64,000 nt of DNA from Deltaproteobacteria bacterium. Lineage in GTDB: Bacteria; Myxococcota_A; UBA9042; PHBI01. Positions 49,033 to 60,106 of this stretch are shown one piece after another. Each line of letters begins with the position of its first letter. The first letter of the stretch is position 1. A program made the translations under genes and the position numbers. The stretch spans positions 45,886 through 109,885 of the forward strand of contig JACKFA010000014.1 of assembly GCA_020632715.1 (NCBI GenBank), read 5' to 3'. A model generated the notes under the pieces. It saw nothing but the letters and a program-made list of their open reading frames with translations, was not told the origin of the DNA and ran no database searches.

Positions 49033-51206
49033 ATGACGTCGCGGCGGGCTGATGGCCGCGCTGCGGCTGCTCCGTTGGGCGCGGTCCTGCTCGATGGCGA
49101 CGGGCGGGTCGTGTCCGCGAACGCGCGCGCGTGCGAGCTGTGCCGGGGCGGCGGAGGGCGCGCTCGTAGCGCCCGGCGAGCGCGCTCTGGACGGCCGCGC
49201 CGGGCGCGTCCAGCGCGGCCTGGCGGCGACCGGTGAGCTCGTGCAGCTCGCGACGGCGGCGGTGCCGGGGAGCGACGGGCTGACGATCGCCTGGGTGCGC
49301 GTCCGCGAGGCGGGGCTAGCGCCGCCGAGCTCGACCGCCAGCTGCGGACGCTCCTCCAGAGCCTCCCCGGCATGGCGTATCGCTGCGCGAACGACCGCGA
49401 CTGGACGATGACGTTCGTGAGCGACGGCGCGCTCGACCTCACGGGCTACGCGCCGGCGGAGTTCGTGACGGGGAGCGTCACGTTCGCGAGCGTGATGCAC
49501 CCGGACGACGAGCCGGTGGTGTGGGAGCAGATCCAATCGGCCATCGCCCAGCGCGAGCCGTTCCGGCTCGCCTACCGGATCCGCACGCGGCACGGGCAGG
49601 AGCGGTGGTGCTGGGAGCAGGGCGAGGGGGTCTACGACGCCGACGGCGCGCCGATCGCCCTCGAGGGCTTCATCGTCGACATCACGACGGAGCGGCACGC
49701 GCTCGAGGCGGCGCACGCGAGCCGCGCGTACCTCGCGACGGTGCTCGACAGCCTCACGGAGGCCGTCTGCGCCATCGACCGCGACGGGCGCGTGGCGCTC
49801 TTGAACCCGGCGGGCGCGGAGATCACCGGGGTCGCGGCGGACGAGGCCATCGGGCGGCGCCCCGAGGAGCTCTTCGCGTTCGTCGGGCCCGACGGGGAGC
49901 CGCTCTCACCGAGCCCGTTCGCGGCGGCGCTGCGGGGGCGGCGCCGCGACGCGATCCTCGACCGCCGGGTGGCGTCCACCTGCTCTCCTACGCGCTCGGC
50001 GAGCTGCGCGACGGCGGCGGCCCGGGGGGCGCCCCGCGCGGCAAGGTGCTGGTGGCGCGGGACATCTCGCAGCAGGCGAGCCTCGAGGAGCAGCTGCGTC
50101 AGGCGACGAAGATGGAGGCGATCGGGCGCCTCGCGGGCGGCATCGCGCACGACTTCAACAACCTCCTGACCGGCATCATAGGGTACGCGGATCTCCTCCA
50201 CGAGGAGCTCGCGGAGCGGCCCGACCTCGCGGAGTACGCCGCGCTCGTGCTCGAGACGTCGCGCCGCCGAGCTCACGGGGCAGCTGCTCGCCTTCGGTCG
50301 TCGGCGCCGGCTCGCCCGCGAGGTCATCGACGTGCACGGCGTGATCCGCGACGTCACGGCGCTCTTCGTGCGCACGGTCGACCCACGGATCGTCGTGGAG
50401 ACGCGCCTCGAGGCGCCGTGCGCGCTGGTCCTCGGCGACCGCAGCCTCCTCCAGAACGCGCTCCTGAACATCGCGCTCAACGCGCGCGACGCGATGCCCG
50501 AGGGCGGGACGGTCGCCTTCGCGACGGCGCTCTGCGAGCTCGCGCCGGGCGATCCGCGGCTCGGCGGCGAGCTCGCGCCGGGGCTCTACCCGAGGTGCGG
50601 ATAAGCGACGACGGCGCGGGGATCCCCGCGAGCGCGATGGCGCGCCTCTTCGAGCCCTTCTACACCTCGAAGGAGGGGCACGGGACGGGGCTCGGGCTCG
50701 CGGCGGTCTACGGGACGGTGGTCGCCCACAAGGGGCTCGTCCGCGCTGAGAACCTGCGCGGGCGCGGCGCGGCGTTCATCGTGCTCCTGCCGGTGCTCGC
50801 GGACGACGGGGCGCGCTCCGGCGGGCGGCAGCGGCGACGTCGGGCGGGTCGTGCCGGGGCGGGGCGGATCCTCGTGGGTGAGGACGAGCCCATCGTGCGC
50901 TCCTCCTGACGACCATGCTCAGCCGCCTCGGCTACGACGTCGTGGCGCACGGCGACGGGCGCGCCGTCGTGGACGCGTTCCGCGAGGCCCCGCAGCGCTG
51001 GGACCTCGTGATCCTCGACGCGCGCATGCCCGTCATGTCCGGCGAGGAGGCGTTCGACGCGATCGCGGCGGTGCGCGAGGGCGTGCGCGTGCTGATGTCC
51101 TCAGGGCACCGGCGCGACCTCCCCCGCGCCCGCAGATGAAGGGCTTCCTGCCAAGCCGTACGACCTCGCGCGCCTCTCGCAGATGGCGCACGCGATCAAC
51201 GACTGA
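49033..51206 (+). CDS. Hybrid PAS histidine kinase with receiver; frame changes
   Basis: Read across about seven frame changes from ATG 49033. Order: a first PAS-like part (GAVLLDGDGRVVSANARACE), a PAS/PAC (FVSDGALDLTGYAPAEFV; WCWEQGEGVYDADGAPIALE), another PAS (AVCAIDRDGRVALLNPAGAE), H-box GIAHDFNNLLTGIIGYADLL, N-box LNIALNARDAMPEGG, G-boxes SDDGAGIP and GTGLGLAAVYG, then a receiver (LGYDVVAHGDGRAVVDAFRE; DLVILDARMPVMSG) ending GFLP..KPYDL. A close relative of the kinase at 14.3-15.9 kb. Frame changes lie near 49.15, 49.31, 49.97, 50.27, 50.60, 50.90 and 51.13 kb. Confidence 0.75.
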
Positions 51207-51210
51207 GTCA

Positions 51211-52297
51211 CTACGACGCTGGCGAGCCCAGGGTTCCAGGCGGCTCGTCGATGGCGCGGGCGAGCGCGTCGAGGAGCTGCGCGGCCAGCTTCACGTCGAG
51301 GCTCTCGGGGACCGTCGTGATGGCGGCGAGGAAGGTCCCGCGCGGGCCGCTGTGGCAGGCGGTCACGCCGCGGACGCCGGTCGGGTAGCGGAGGACCGGC
51401 CCGGCCTTCCACCCTTCGGCACGTGCCGCGCGGCGCCCGGCGCGCGCGGCACGCTGACGGCGACGAAGAGCTCGGCGCACGGGACCTCCGCGGGGCGCGC
51501 ACCACCTTCACCAGGAGCTCGGGCATCGCCGGCGCGAGGCGCACGATGTCGTCCTCGCCCCGCGCCGTCCCGGCAGGCGCCCACACGTAGCCGTCCTCCG
51601 GGACCGGGACCACGAGCCCGACCCCGCCGAGCCGCAGCGGCCACCCGTACTCGTCACCGCGTCCGGGCGTCACGAGCGCCGGCGACGCGTCGACGGTGCG
51701 GCGGCGCGCGTAGGCGTCCCAGACGGCGGCGAGCACCTTCGACCGCCCGAGCGCCGCGATCGCCGCGTCCTCGTCGGCGGGCGGCGCCCCGTCGTCGAAG
51801 AACTGGATGAGCACGAGCCCCTGCCGCTCCCCCGGCGTGCAGAGCGCCACGAACGGGGACTCGGGGAAGCCGACGCGGTCGGCGAGCGTGCCGCCGCCGC
51901 GCACCACCCAGGACGCCCCCCAGAGCGTGACGCCGTCGCGCTGCCACGCCGAGTCGGCGGCGATCCCGCCGACGACCTTGCCGCACGCGTCGCCCGGGAA
52001 CGGCGCGACCTTCACCCAGGTCGTGCGGTAGCTGTCGCCGAAGTGCTCGACGATCTCGTCGTGGCCGTCGGCCTGCTCACCCGGGTGGGTGTGCCAGTAG
52101 GCGAAGACGTCGTAGCGCACCCCCTTCTGAGCGGGCAGCCTCACGCGGAGCCCGGCGAACTGGAGCGTCTGCGGGCCGGCCGGCTGCTCCATCGGAGGGT
52201 AGGCGGACGCCCCGTCCGCCGGGGCCGGGGCCGCGGCCGCGACGACCAGCGCGATCAGGGAGCCGAGGAGAACACGGACACGCGAGAGCGACCTCAT
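51211..52297 (-). CDS. Secreted protein, paralogue of the next gene; frame changes
   Basis: About 362 residues from ATG 52297, with GGAGG upstream. A signal peptide (about 1-28) precedes a mature protein with segments SAWQRDGVTLWGASWVVRGG, SPFVALCTPGERQGLVL, DGYVWAPAG and a C-terminal TACHSGPRGTFLAAITTVPE. The same order appears in the gene at 52349-53437, so they are tandem duplicates. Two frame changes near 51.42 and 51.50 kb interrupt the C-terminal third. No known domain. Confidence 0.7.
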
Positions 52298-52348
52298 GAC
52301 GCGACCTCCACACGCAGAAGTGAACGCCATTCACATCGCGCGCGCCCC

Positions 52349-53437
52349 TCACATCGAGGGCGGCGCGTTGTCGACCGCCGTCGCCAGCGCGTCGAGGAGC
52401 GGCGCGTACGCGGTGACGTCCGGGTCGGACGGCGTGACGAAGATCCCGACGAGCAGCACGCTCCACTCGGACGCGTGGCAGAGCGTCAGCTCCGGCACGT
52501 TGTCGACGGGGTGGATCATCGGGCCGGCCACCCACCCGGGCGGCACGCGCGTGGCCTTGCCGGCGACGCGCGGCGCCGTCAGGCGATCGAACACGCCGCT
52601 GCAGGTGTCGGCGCCGTCGATCCGGGCGACCTCGACGGTGACCTCGGGCAGCGCGGGCGCCATGCGGTCGATCTGGTCGACCTCGGCGGAGCTGCCGCCG
52701 CGCGTCCACACGAAGCCGTCGTTCGGCAGGAGCGGCTTCAGCCCCGTCGCCGGCAGGCGCAGCGTGCGCATCGCCGCTTGCTCGCCGCGGTTCCGCACGG
52801 TCGGCGCGAAGAGGGGCGCTGTCGCCGCCGCGATCGCGTCCCCGACGAACGCCCGGAACGCGCGGCGCGGCACCTCGGCCGTCACGAGCGCGCTCCGCAT
52901 CGCCTCCTCGCCCATCGACGTGGGCTGGTCGAGGAAGAAGCGCATCAGGAGGAGCTGCTTCCGGTCGCCGCGCGGGAGGCAGAGCGCCACCGCCGGCCGG
53001 GCCCCGAGCGGGCCGTCGAACGTGAAGACACCGCCGCGCGCCGCCCACCGCGCGCCCCAGAGCGGCATCGACGCGCGCTCCCAGCTCGCCTCGATCGGCG
53101 CCGCGTGGACGACCGCCGCGCAGTCGCCCGCGGTGAACCACCCGACGGAGACCCAGGTCCCGGCGACGAGATCGCCGCCCCGGATCTCGTCGACCACGTC
53201 GCGACCGTCCCAGAGCCCGTCGCGGGTCAGCGCCCAGCTCGACGAGAGCTGGTAGGTCGTGCCGTCGCGCGGCGTCGGCAGCGCGAGCTCGAGCCCGGCG
53301 AGGGGCAGCGTCGCGGGCGCCACGACGACGCGCGCGGGCGGATCGGCGCCGGGCGCGCCCGAGGCCGGGCCGACGAGGGACAACGTCGCGAGCGTCGAGA
53401 GGGCGGCGATCGAGAGGGTGCGGGTGAGCGCGTTCAT
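52349..53437 (-). CDS. Secreted protein, intact paralogue of the preceding gene
   Basis: 362 residues from ATG 53437 (CGGAGG upstream). Signal peptide about 1-27. Shared landmarks with its neighbour: LELALPTPRDGTTYQL, ASWERASMPLWGARWAARGG, ALCLPRGDRKQLLLMRFF, DGFVWTRGG, RMAPALPEVTVEVARIDG, LTLCHASEWSVLLVGIFVTP. Unlike most neighbours it has no frame change. It lies 51 bp upstream of its paralogue on the same strand, so one transcript. Function unknown. Confidence 0.75.
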   Translation of the reverse strand: MNALTRTLSIAALSTLATLSLVGPASGAPGADPPARVVVAPATLPLAGLELALPTPRDGTTYQLSSSWALTRDGLWDGRDVVDEIRGGDLVAGTWVSVGWFTAGDCAAVVHAAPIEASWERASMPLWGARWAARGGVFTFDGPLGARPAVALCLPRGDRKQLLLMRFFLDQPTSMGEEAMRSALVTAEVPRRAFRAFVGDAIAAATAPLFAPTVRNRGEQAAMRTLRLPATGLKPLLPNDGFVWTRGGSSAEVDQIDRMAPALPEVTVEVARIDGADTCSGVFDRLTAPRVAGKATRVPPGWVAGPMIHPVDNVPELTLCHASEWSVLLVGIFVTPSDPDVTAYAPLLDALATAVDNAPPSM

Positions 53438-53680
53438 GGCGCCTCCGGGACTGACGGGGAGATCGCGTCGTCCGGCTGCATCGCGCATGCCGCGCGCGAC
53501 GATCGCGTCGCGGGCTGCGTCCGCGCCCACCGCGCGCCCTCGGTGCGGGGGATCCCGCGCAGCGCCGGTGGGCCTTCTCGCACGCCGGCGGGGGCTCCCG
53601 TAAGGTGGGCGTAGGGTTGCGAACGACGCCGTCGCGCGTCTTCTTGGAGCACGTTCACCCACACGCCCGTTGGAGCCCGC

Positions 53681-54966
53681 ATGACGCCGAACGCCACCCG
53701 CCTCCGTCCGCGCCTCGCCGCGGCCCTCGTCACCAGCTTGGCGCTCGCGGCCCTCGGGGATCGCGCCAGCGCCGTCCCGGCGCCCGCGCCCGGACGCGCC
53801 GTCGCCATCGTGCTCGGCGCGCACCCGGCCTACACCTTCGACCCCGGCAACGGCGCGCCCGTGCCCTACGGCGCCGCCCGCGACGGGGCGCTCGCCCTCC
53901 TCGACGGCCTCGGCGCCGGCGACCGCGTGGCGGTGTACCGCTACGGCGAGCGAGGCGCCGAGCGGATCGCCGCGTGGTCATCGCCCTGGAGGCTGCGGTG
54001 GCCTCCGCGCCGCGAAGGCCCTGGAGGCCGGCGGCCTGATGGCGCCCCGGCGCTGGCGAAGGCGCTCGAGGCGGTCGCGGCCGACGCCGAGGCTGCGGGC
54101 GCGAAGCTCCCGGGCGACCGTGCGGTGCTGCTCGTGACGGACGGAAGGACGGAGCCTGGCGGGCGGCGATGGACCGCGCGGGCCGGGGTCGAGAAGGCGC
54201 TCGGCGCGGCGCGGGCGCCTCGACGTGGTCGGGCTCACGTCGACGTGGCGGAGCCGCTGCTCGCCTGGGAGGACCTGAGCCGCCGCACGGGCGGCCAGCG
54301 GCGCGGCCCGAGGTCGACGACGCGCTCGTGGCGTTCTGGGAGGCGATCCTGGCGATCGAGGCGGGCCCGCGGCGGCGCTGAAGCCTGCGCGCGCTCGCGG
54401 TGGTGTTGTCGGCGACGCCGGGCTTCCTCTGGGAGGAGAACCAGGTGGAGAGCCAGTACGCGTCGTCGGTGCGCGGGCGCAGGTGCTCATGAAGCAGCTC
54501 GGCGCGGACACGCCTGTGGCGGTGTGGCGGGTCGACGGCCAGGGCGCGGAGCGGCTCAGTGAGCTGGCGGACGCCGGCGGAGGCGGCGCGCGCGCTGGAC
54601 GCGGCGAGTCGCCCGGGACCGGCCGAGCGCGGCGGCGGCGGCGACCTTCGCGGCGGTGGAGTCGGTGTTCGCGGCGGTCGCGGCGGACGCGACGCTCCTG
54701 GCGACGCGGGCCGCGCTGGTCGTGACGGATGGGAAGGACGCCGCGCAGGACGATCCGAAGGCGATCGCGGCGCGCCAGGCGTCGCTCGCGGCGGCTGCGA
54801 AGCAGGCGCGCCTGACGATGGGCCTGCCGGGTTCAGCTCGACGTGGTGGAGCTGCTCGCGCCGTGGGAGGCGGTCGCGATGGGCACGGGCGGCCTGGTCG
54901 AGCGCGCCGTCGAGCTGGGCGCGGGCGGGCTCGCCGTCATCCGCGGGGAAGGCGCTGACGCGCTAA
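53681..54966 (+). CDS. Secreted protein with two vWA-like halves; frame changes
   Basis: A signal peptide from ATG 53681 (ending ASA) precedes a Rossmann-like half (AVAIVLGAHPAYTFDPGNGA; AVYRYGERGAERIAAW; DRAVLLVTDGRTEPG). After frame changes a second half of the same plan follows (ALAVVLSATPGFLWEE; VAVWRVDGQGAERLSEL; TRAALVVTDGKDAAQDDP), ending GLAVIRGKALTR at the stop 54964-54966 if one G of the run at about 54942 is removed. The strand order and LLVTDG motif suggest von Willebrand A-like domains, without a perfect MIDAS motif. Overlaps the convergent reductase by a few bases. Confidence 0.55.
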
Positions 54967-56131
54967 GCGACCTCGAGCGTGACGCCGGCGGCGCGGAGGC
55001 GGCGGCGAGGTGGTCGCCCATGGCGACGGACGGGGTGGTGAAGCCGGGCCCGAGTCGAGGTCGTCGGGGCGAGGCAGAGGGCGGCCTCGGCGAGCATGCG
55101 CGAGGTCGAGGCGTAGCTGGGGTCGCCGCGGTCCTCGACGCGGTAGGAGCGTCCGCCGCCGCCCTCGACGACGACGCTTGAGCTTCCAGAAGCCGCGCTC
55201 GCGCTCCGCCTCGGACGGGCCGTCGCCGGGCTGCGGGATCCGCGTGGCGATCTGCTCGCGGAGCCAGGGTTCTGGGTCGCGATCGCGAAGGCGCCGAGGC
55301 CGAGCGTCATGCCGGCGGCCAGGGCGGCGCCCCGGAGGCTCGGCGGGAAGGTCTTGACCTCGCGGTAGACGAAGTCGTGGCCCCACGGGAAGCCGGCGAG
55401 AGCGTGGCTCCGGCGGACGACGCGGGTGTTCGAGGCGGCCATGACGAAGGGCGCGGTGATCCGACGCTCGCGCGCGTCCCATCCGAGCGCGGTCTCGTCG
55501 GGCGCGGGCGGCCTCGGCGCGGTGGGATCGGGGTCGAGGGCGAGTGGGTTCGCGAGGACGCGGCGCACGGCGCGGTCCTCGGCGGCCTCGGCGATGGCGA
55601 TGGCGGACGCGAGCGTGCTGCCGGAGACGCCGCCGCGCTGCGCCCGTAGTAGGCGGTGACGCGGTCGCCGTAGCGGCCGTGGCGGGCCTTCATGGCCTTC
55701 TGCGCGAGCCAGGTGCCGAGGTCGGAGGGGATGGAGTCGAAGCCGCAGGCGTGGACGACGCGCGCGCCGCTCTTCTGCGCGGCGACGTGGTGCGCGTCGA
55801 TCATGGCGCGCATCCAGTGGACCTCGGCGGTGAGGTCGCAGTAGTGGGTGCCTGCGTCGGCGCAGGCGGCGACGAGGGCGGTGCCGTAGCGCGAGAAGGC
55901 CGACGGTCGTGCAGACGAAGTCGCGCGGCGAGCGACGCCGGCCATGGCGGCGGGGTCGAGGGCGTCGGCGACGATGACGGGGACGCCGAGGCCGAGCGCG
56001 TCGAGCTTCTCGCGGTTTCGCCCGGCGATGGCCCAGCGCCCGGCGTGCGGGGCGCGCGCGAGGTAGTCGGCGACGAGGCGGCCGGTGAAGCCGGTGGCGC
56101 CGAAGAGGACGAGGTCGAGGTCGCGGGGCAT
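54963..56131 (-). CDS. Saccharopine dehydrogenase-like / trans-acting enoyl reductase; frame changes
   Basis: About 390 residues from ATG 56131 (AAGGA upstream). The N-terminus is a Rossmann fold with LVLFGATGFTGRLVADYLAR and AIAGRNREKLDALG. Then TVGPFSRYG, AGTHYCDLTAEVHWMRAMID and VHACGFDSIPSDLGTWLAQK are all diagnostic for the saccharopine dehydrogenase NADP-binding/trans-acting enoyl reductase family, whose members act in lipid or polyketide reduction. Frame changes near 55.89, 55.65, 55.27, 55.18 and 55.06 kb. Substrate unknown. Confidence 0.8.
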
Positions 56132-56154
56132 GGCGGTGTCCTTGTCCGGCGGGG

Positions 56155-56604
56155 TCAGGCGGCGGCGCGGTCGGCGGCAGGCGCGGCCGCGGGGAGCTCC
56201 GCGGCGAGCAGGTCGGCCCACGCCGCGAGGTAGCGTAGGACGTCCTCGCGCCGCCGGAAGTCGAGGTCGCGGTCCCCGCTCGGGAGGGCGCCGAGGACGC
56301 GCGGGTCGGAGAGGCGCTCGAGGTGGACGAGGTCGTCGCGGGTGAGGCCGGCGCCGAGCATGGTGTCGATGACGTGATCGATGGGGTAGCCGCTCGGGCA
56401 GTGGTCGACGGCGTGCTGCGCCCAGTCGCCGGCGCGCTCGAGGGCCATCGCGTGGATCTCGGCGGGCGACAGGGCCGTCAGCGTCTGCGCGAGGTGGCCG
56501 CAGTTGCAGGCGCCCTGATGCGTCCAGCGGTAGGTCGCGCCGCTGGCGAGGCGCGCCACCGTGGCTCTCAGGGCCGTCACGAGCTGCACCGTCGGCTTGG
56601 CCAT
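56155..56604 (-). CDS. Conserved hypothetical protein with HQGACNCGHL motif
   Basis: 149 residues from ATG 56604 with GGGAGGAGG upstream. Soluble, helical; TYRWTHQGACNCGHLAQTLT near residue 25 places two Cys and two His close together and could bind metal. A second His/Cys pair is AVDHCPSGYPIDHVID. No family named. It lies 23 bp upstream of the reductase gene and is free of frame changes. Confidence 0.65.
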   Translation of the reverse strand: MAKPTVQLVTALRATVARLASGATYRWTHQGACNCGHLAQTLTALSPAEIHAMALERAGDWAQHAVDHCPSGYPIDHVIDTMLGAGLTRDDLVHLERLSDPRVLGALPSGDRDLDFRRREDVLRYLAAWADLLAAELPAAAPAADRAAA

Positions 56605-56754
56605 CGCCTCCTCCCGATCATCGCGTGGGGGGGAGCATAGCGGAGGACGGCGGCGCGCCCAAGGTCGCCGCCGGGCGCACGCTACCCGAGCGGTACCCCG
56701 CGGTCGACGGCGCGCGGCGATAGGGTGAGCGCGTCCCACGACCCCGGAGTGACC

Positions 56755-57238
56755 ATGGGCTCACCGTATCGCGCGATGATCGGGCACGGCCTCGCCATCG
56801 TCTTCATCGGCCTCCTCCTCGGCATCGGCCTCCTCGCGAGCCTCATCGGCGGGGCTCGAGCCGGTGCCGGGGAACATCGTGGCCTTCCAGCTCCCCGGCA
56901 CGCCCGCGGCGTGGGCGCGGGCGCACGTCGGGAGCCTCCTGAACGGGGTGCTCATCGTGGTGGCGGCGCTCGCGGCGCACCACGTCGGGCTCGCGGAGAA
57001 GACGCGTCGGCGGGTGACGTGGATGCTGCTCGTCACGGGCTACGGCAACGCGATCTTCTACGTCGCGGCGATCTTCGCGCCGAACCGGGCGCTCACCTTC
57101 GGCGACAACCGCTTCGGCGCGTCGAACGCCGCCGCGGTGCTCGGGCTCCTGCCGGCGCTCGTCGCGGCGGTGGTCGCGCTCATCGCGATCGGGACGCTCG
57201 CCTGGGCGGCGCTGCGGCGCGCGCCGGCGCCGACCTGA
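56755..57238 (+). CDS. Styrene-oxide isomerase-like membrane protein; one frame change
   Basis: About 160 residues from ATG 56755 (CGGAG upstream), four membrane helices. After removing one G from the run at about 56849-56852 the protein continues LEPVPGNIVAFQLPGTPAAW and ARAHVGSLLNGV. Spacing of the His and Asn (six apart), FYVAAIFAPNRALTFGDNRF and overall length match styrene oxide isomerase (StyC), a haem-containing membrane enzyme converting epoxides to aldehydes. The position I align with a functional Asp of StyC reads Thr here. No styrene pathway genes are adjacent, so the substrate is open. Confidence 0.7.
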
Positions 57239-59175
57239 CGCGCGCCCAGTCCACCGGCACGAGGAGCGGGCCGGCGCCGGGAGCTCGACCTCCACGGCGG
57301 GCGGCACGCGCCGGGCGAGGTGCTGCCGGAGGGCGTCGCCGTCCATGTCGGCGACGGCCGCGAGGGCGGCGGCGACGGTCGCGCGCGTGACCGGGCCGCG
57401 CAGGAGCGGGCGCGTGGCGCCGGGGAGGCGCACGGCGGCGGCGCGCGCGGCGGGGTCGGCGGCGGTGAAGAAGTCGGCGCCGTAGTCGAAGCCGGCGCCG
57501 GGGAGCAGGGAGGGGGCGGCGACGACGACGGCGTCGAGGTCGGCGAGGGCGCCGACGAGCTCCGCGCTCGCGCCGTAGCAGACGTCGAGCACGACGAGGG
57601 CGGGGCGGAAGCAGCGCACGGCGGCGGCGACGTCGGCGGCCGACCGCGAGAGGTAGGTCGGCGGGGCGCCGTGCCCGGCGACGATCACGGTGCCGGCGTG
57701 GGCGTCCTCGGGGCAGCGGAGGTCGTCGAGGGCGTGGTAGGCGCAGCGTCCGTCGGGGCAGCGCGTGCGGAGGGCGCTCGCGGCGCGCTCGTAGAGCACG
57801 ACGACGTCGGGGCGCGGGCGCGGGGGCGGGGGCGCGCCGGGCGTGATGGGTCGCCCCAGAAGTCGACGCCGCGCGGCCCGCCGACGGGGTCCCACGAGAG
57901 GAAGCCGCTGCGGTCGCGGCCGCTGACGGCGAGGACGGCGCCGTCGGCCGCGACGAGGCTGGCGGCGCTGCCGTAGGAGCTGCGCGCGGAGGGCACGCCG
58001 AGCTCGACCGAGCGGAGGACCTGGATGGCGAGGAGCTGGCGGAGCGGGCGGTCGCCGACCATCATCTGATCGCGAGACGGGACGACGAGGAGCTGGCCGC
58101 CGGCGTCGACGCCGCGGCGGACGAGCGCGCGGGACATCACCTCGCCGCAGATGAGCGGGATGACGGAGACGCCGCCGGCGTCGAGCGCGGGGGCGACGCG
58201 GCCGGGGACGAAGGCGTCGGCGCCGATCCCGAGGATCCGCCGCTCGCCGATGGGGAAGAGGAGGGACTTGGCGCGGCTCGCGGCGACGGCGCCGTCGGCG
58301 GCGACGATGAGCACCTGGTTCTGGCGTCCGCCGAAGGGGCGCTGGCTGAGCGCGCCGACGACGTGCGTGGCGGGGCTCCCGGGGAGGGGCGGCTGCACGC
58401 GCGCGCTGCGGGTCACGCCCTCGGCGAGCAGGGGCCGAACCCCGAGCGCGCCTCGGGCCACACGACGAGGGCGGGCGGCGCCGGGCGGCGGGGTGTGCGG
58501 GAGGGCGGCGAGGGAGTCGGTGTGGACGGCGAGGACGCCGGCGAGGCGGTCGGTGTGGGGCGCGAGGGGCGGCATGGCGAGGAGGGCGGCGGGGACGAGC
58601 AGCGCGGGCAGCGCGACGCGGGGGAGGTAGGTGGTGACGGCCTCGCCGAGGCTCGCGGCGGCGACGAGGCAGGCGAGGAGGGTCGGGTACCAGCCGAGGT
58701 GCCTGAGGGCGCGGAGGACCGGGCCGACGGTCCACTGGGTGGCGAGCCAGTCGTCGAGGGCGAGCGAGAGGATGTGGAAGCGCGCGAGCTCGGCGAGGGC
58801 CCAGGCGGCGGGGAGCCAGAGGCAGACGAGCGCGCGGCCGCGGAGGGCGCGGTGGGCGAGCGCGAGGGCGACGGCGTGGGGGAGGGACCAGATGAGCCAC
58901 TCGCCGACGAGGAGCCAGAAGGCGTCGGCGCCGGTGTAGCCGAAGGTGATCCGGTTCATCTCCGGCACCCACGGAAGGCGATGGCGCGGGCGAGGGCCTG
59001 CGCGAGGAAGACCCAGCCGAAGGCGGCGAGGGAGGAGCGGGTCCAGGTGAGCGCGGCGGCGAGGGCGGCGATGGCGAGCCACGCGCACCACCAGAGGGCG
59101 GGTGGACGAGGCGAGGCCGAAGAGGGCGCCGCTCGCGAGGTGGGCGGCCGGGGCGCGGAGGCGCGGGCGGGTCAC
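57239..59175 (-). CDS. Apolipoprotein N-acyltransferase-like domain fused to caspase-like domain; frame changes
   Basis: Starts at GTG 59175 overlapping the preceding stop (GTGA). N-terminal membrane helices (TRSSLAAFGWVFLAQALARA; WLLVGEWLIWSLPHAVALAL) lead to a nitrilase-type part with the Glu in LVVWPEA, Lys in SRAKSLLFPIGER and Cys in PLICGEVMSRAL, the triad of Lnt. Adding one C at about 57845 continues the frame through a Pro-rich linker to VVVLYERAASAL, TVIVAGHGAPPTYLS and LVVLDVCYGASAELV, the His/Cys pattern of clan CD peptidases. Lnt normally ends before this, so this looks like a fusion. The 3' end is uncertain. Confidence 0.6.
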
Positions 59176-60106
59176 GGGCAGCGGGCGCGCGGCGGTAGGC
59201 GAGCCGAGGAGGGCGGCGAGGAGGGCGAGCGGCGCACTGGGGCGTGGCTGCTGGCGCAGCCGGCGGCGCGGGCGCTGGTCGCGGCCGGTGGGGCGGGCGT
59301 GGAGGGGACGCTGGCGCAGTCGGGGTCGTCGGGGCCGCAGGCGCGCGGGGTGAAGCCGCAGTGACGCAGGTCTGGCAGGCGGCCTCGTCACGGCCTTCGT
59401 AGCTGAGCTTCTGGACGACCCAGCCGTCGACGCGGCCGCCGCCGCAGCCGGTCCAGGAGCCGACGGGGGCGCCGGGGCAGGTGAGGCCGACGAAGGTGTC
59501 GCAGGGGTCGGCGCAGTCGCCCTGCCCTTCGCAGGCGCCGTCGGCGGCGCAGGGGGCGTAGCCGAGGAGGGCGTCGGCGGTCTCGACGAGCTCGTGGAAG
59601 GCGATCTGGGTCTCGGTGCGCAGGATGTCGCCGGTGGCCCAGCAGGGGAGCACGTTGCGGACGCGCGCGACGCCGGCGTGGCGGCCGGCGACGTCGCCGG
59701 TGCCGGCGAGGCCGCAGGCGCTGACGGCGAAGGCGGGGGGCCCGCCGAACAGGAGGTAGAGGGGGATCTCGCCGGCCGGGGGCGCGGGGAGGTCGCCGGC
59801 GGCGACGCGGTCGCCGAGCCAGGAGGCGACGGCGGCGGGGTCGTCGGGGAGGGTGGAGCCCGGGGGCGCGAGGAGGTGGGAGGGGTGGGCGACGAGGGCG
59901 GCCTCGCCGCGCCAGTAGCGGTTCGTGTCGGAGCCGTGGACGACGCAGTCGAGGAAGGCGTCGATGGCGTCGCGGTCGGCGTCGACGACGCCGGCGAACC
60001 AGATGGGGTGGACACCGATGGCGACGGGGTCTGCGAGGGCGCGGGCGCCGGGGAGGGCGAGCGCGACGGCGACGGCGAGGCGCGTCAGCGTGAGGGCGGA
60101 GCGCAC
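59172..60106 (-). CDS. Secreted protein with MYXO-CTERM-like tail; frame changes
   Basis: Starts at GTG 60106 inside the end of the duplicated lipoprotein gene. Signal peptide (LTRLAVAVALALPGARALAD), then about 240 residues with VAIGVHPIWFAGVVDADRDA, EIPLYLLFGGPPAFAVSACG, TQIAFHELVETADALLG and a Cys-rich stretch (CEGQGDCADPCDTFVGLTCP). FHELVETAD may be a metal-binding helix. After frame changes near 59.36 and 59.23 kb the tail reads AAGCASSH, a short hydrophobic helix (LALLAALLGLAY) and RRAR, a MYXO-CTERM signal. Its stop overlaps the Lnt-like start. Confidence 0.65.
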
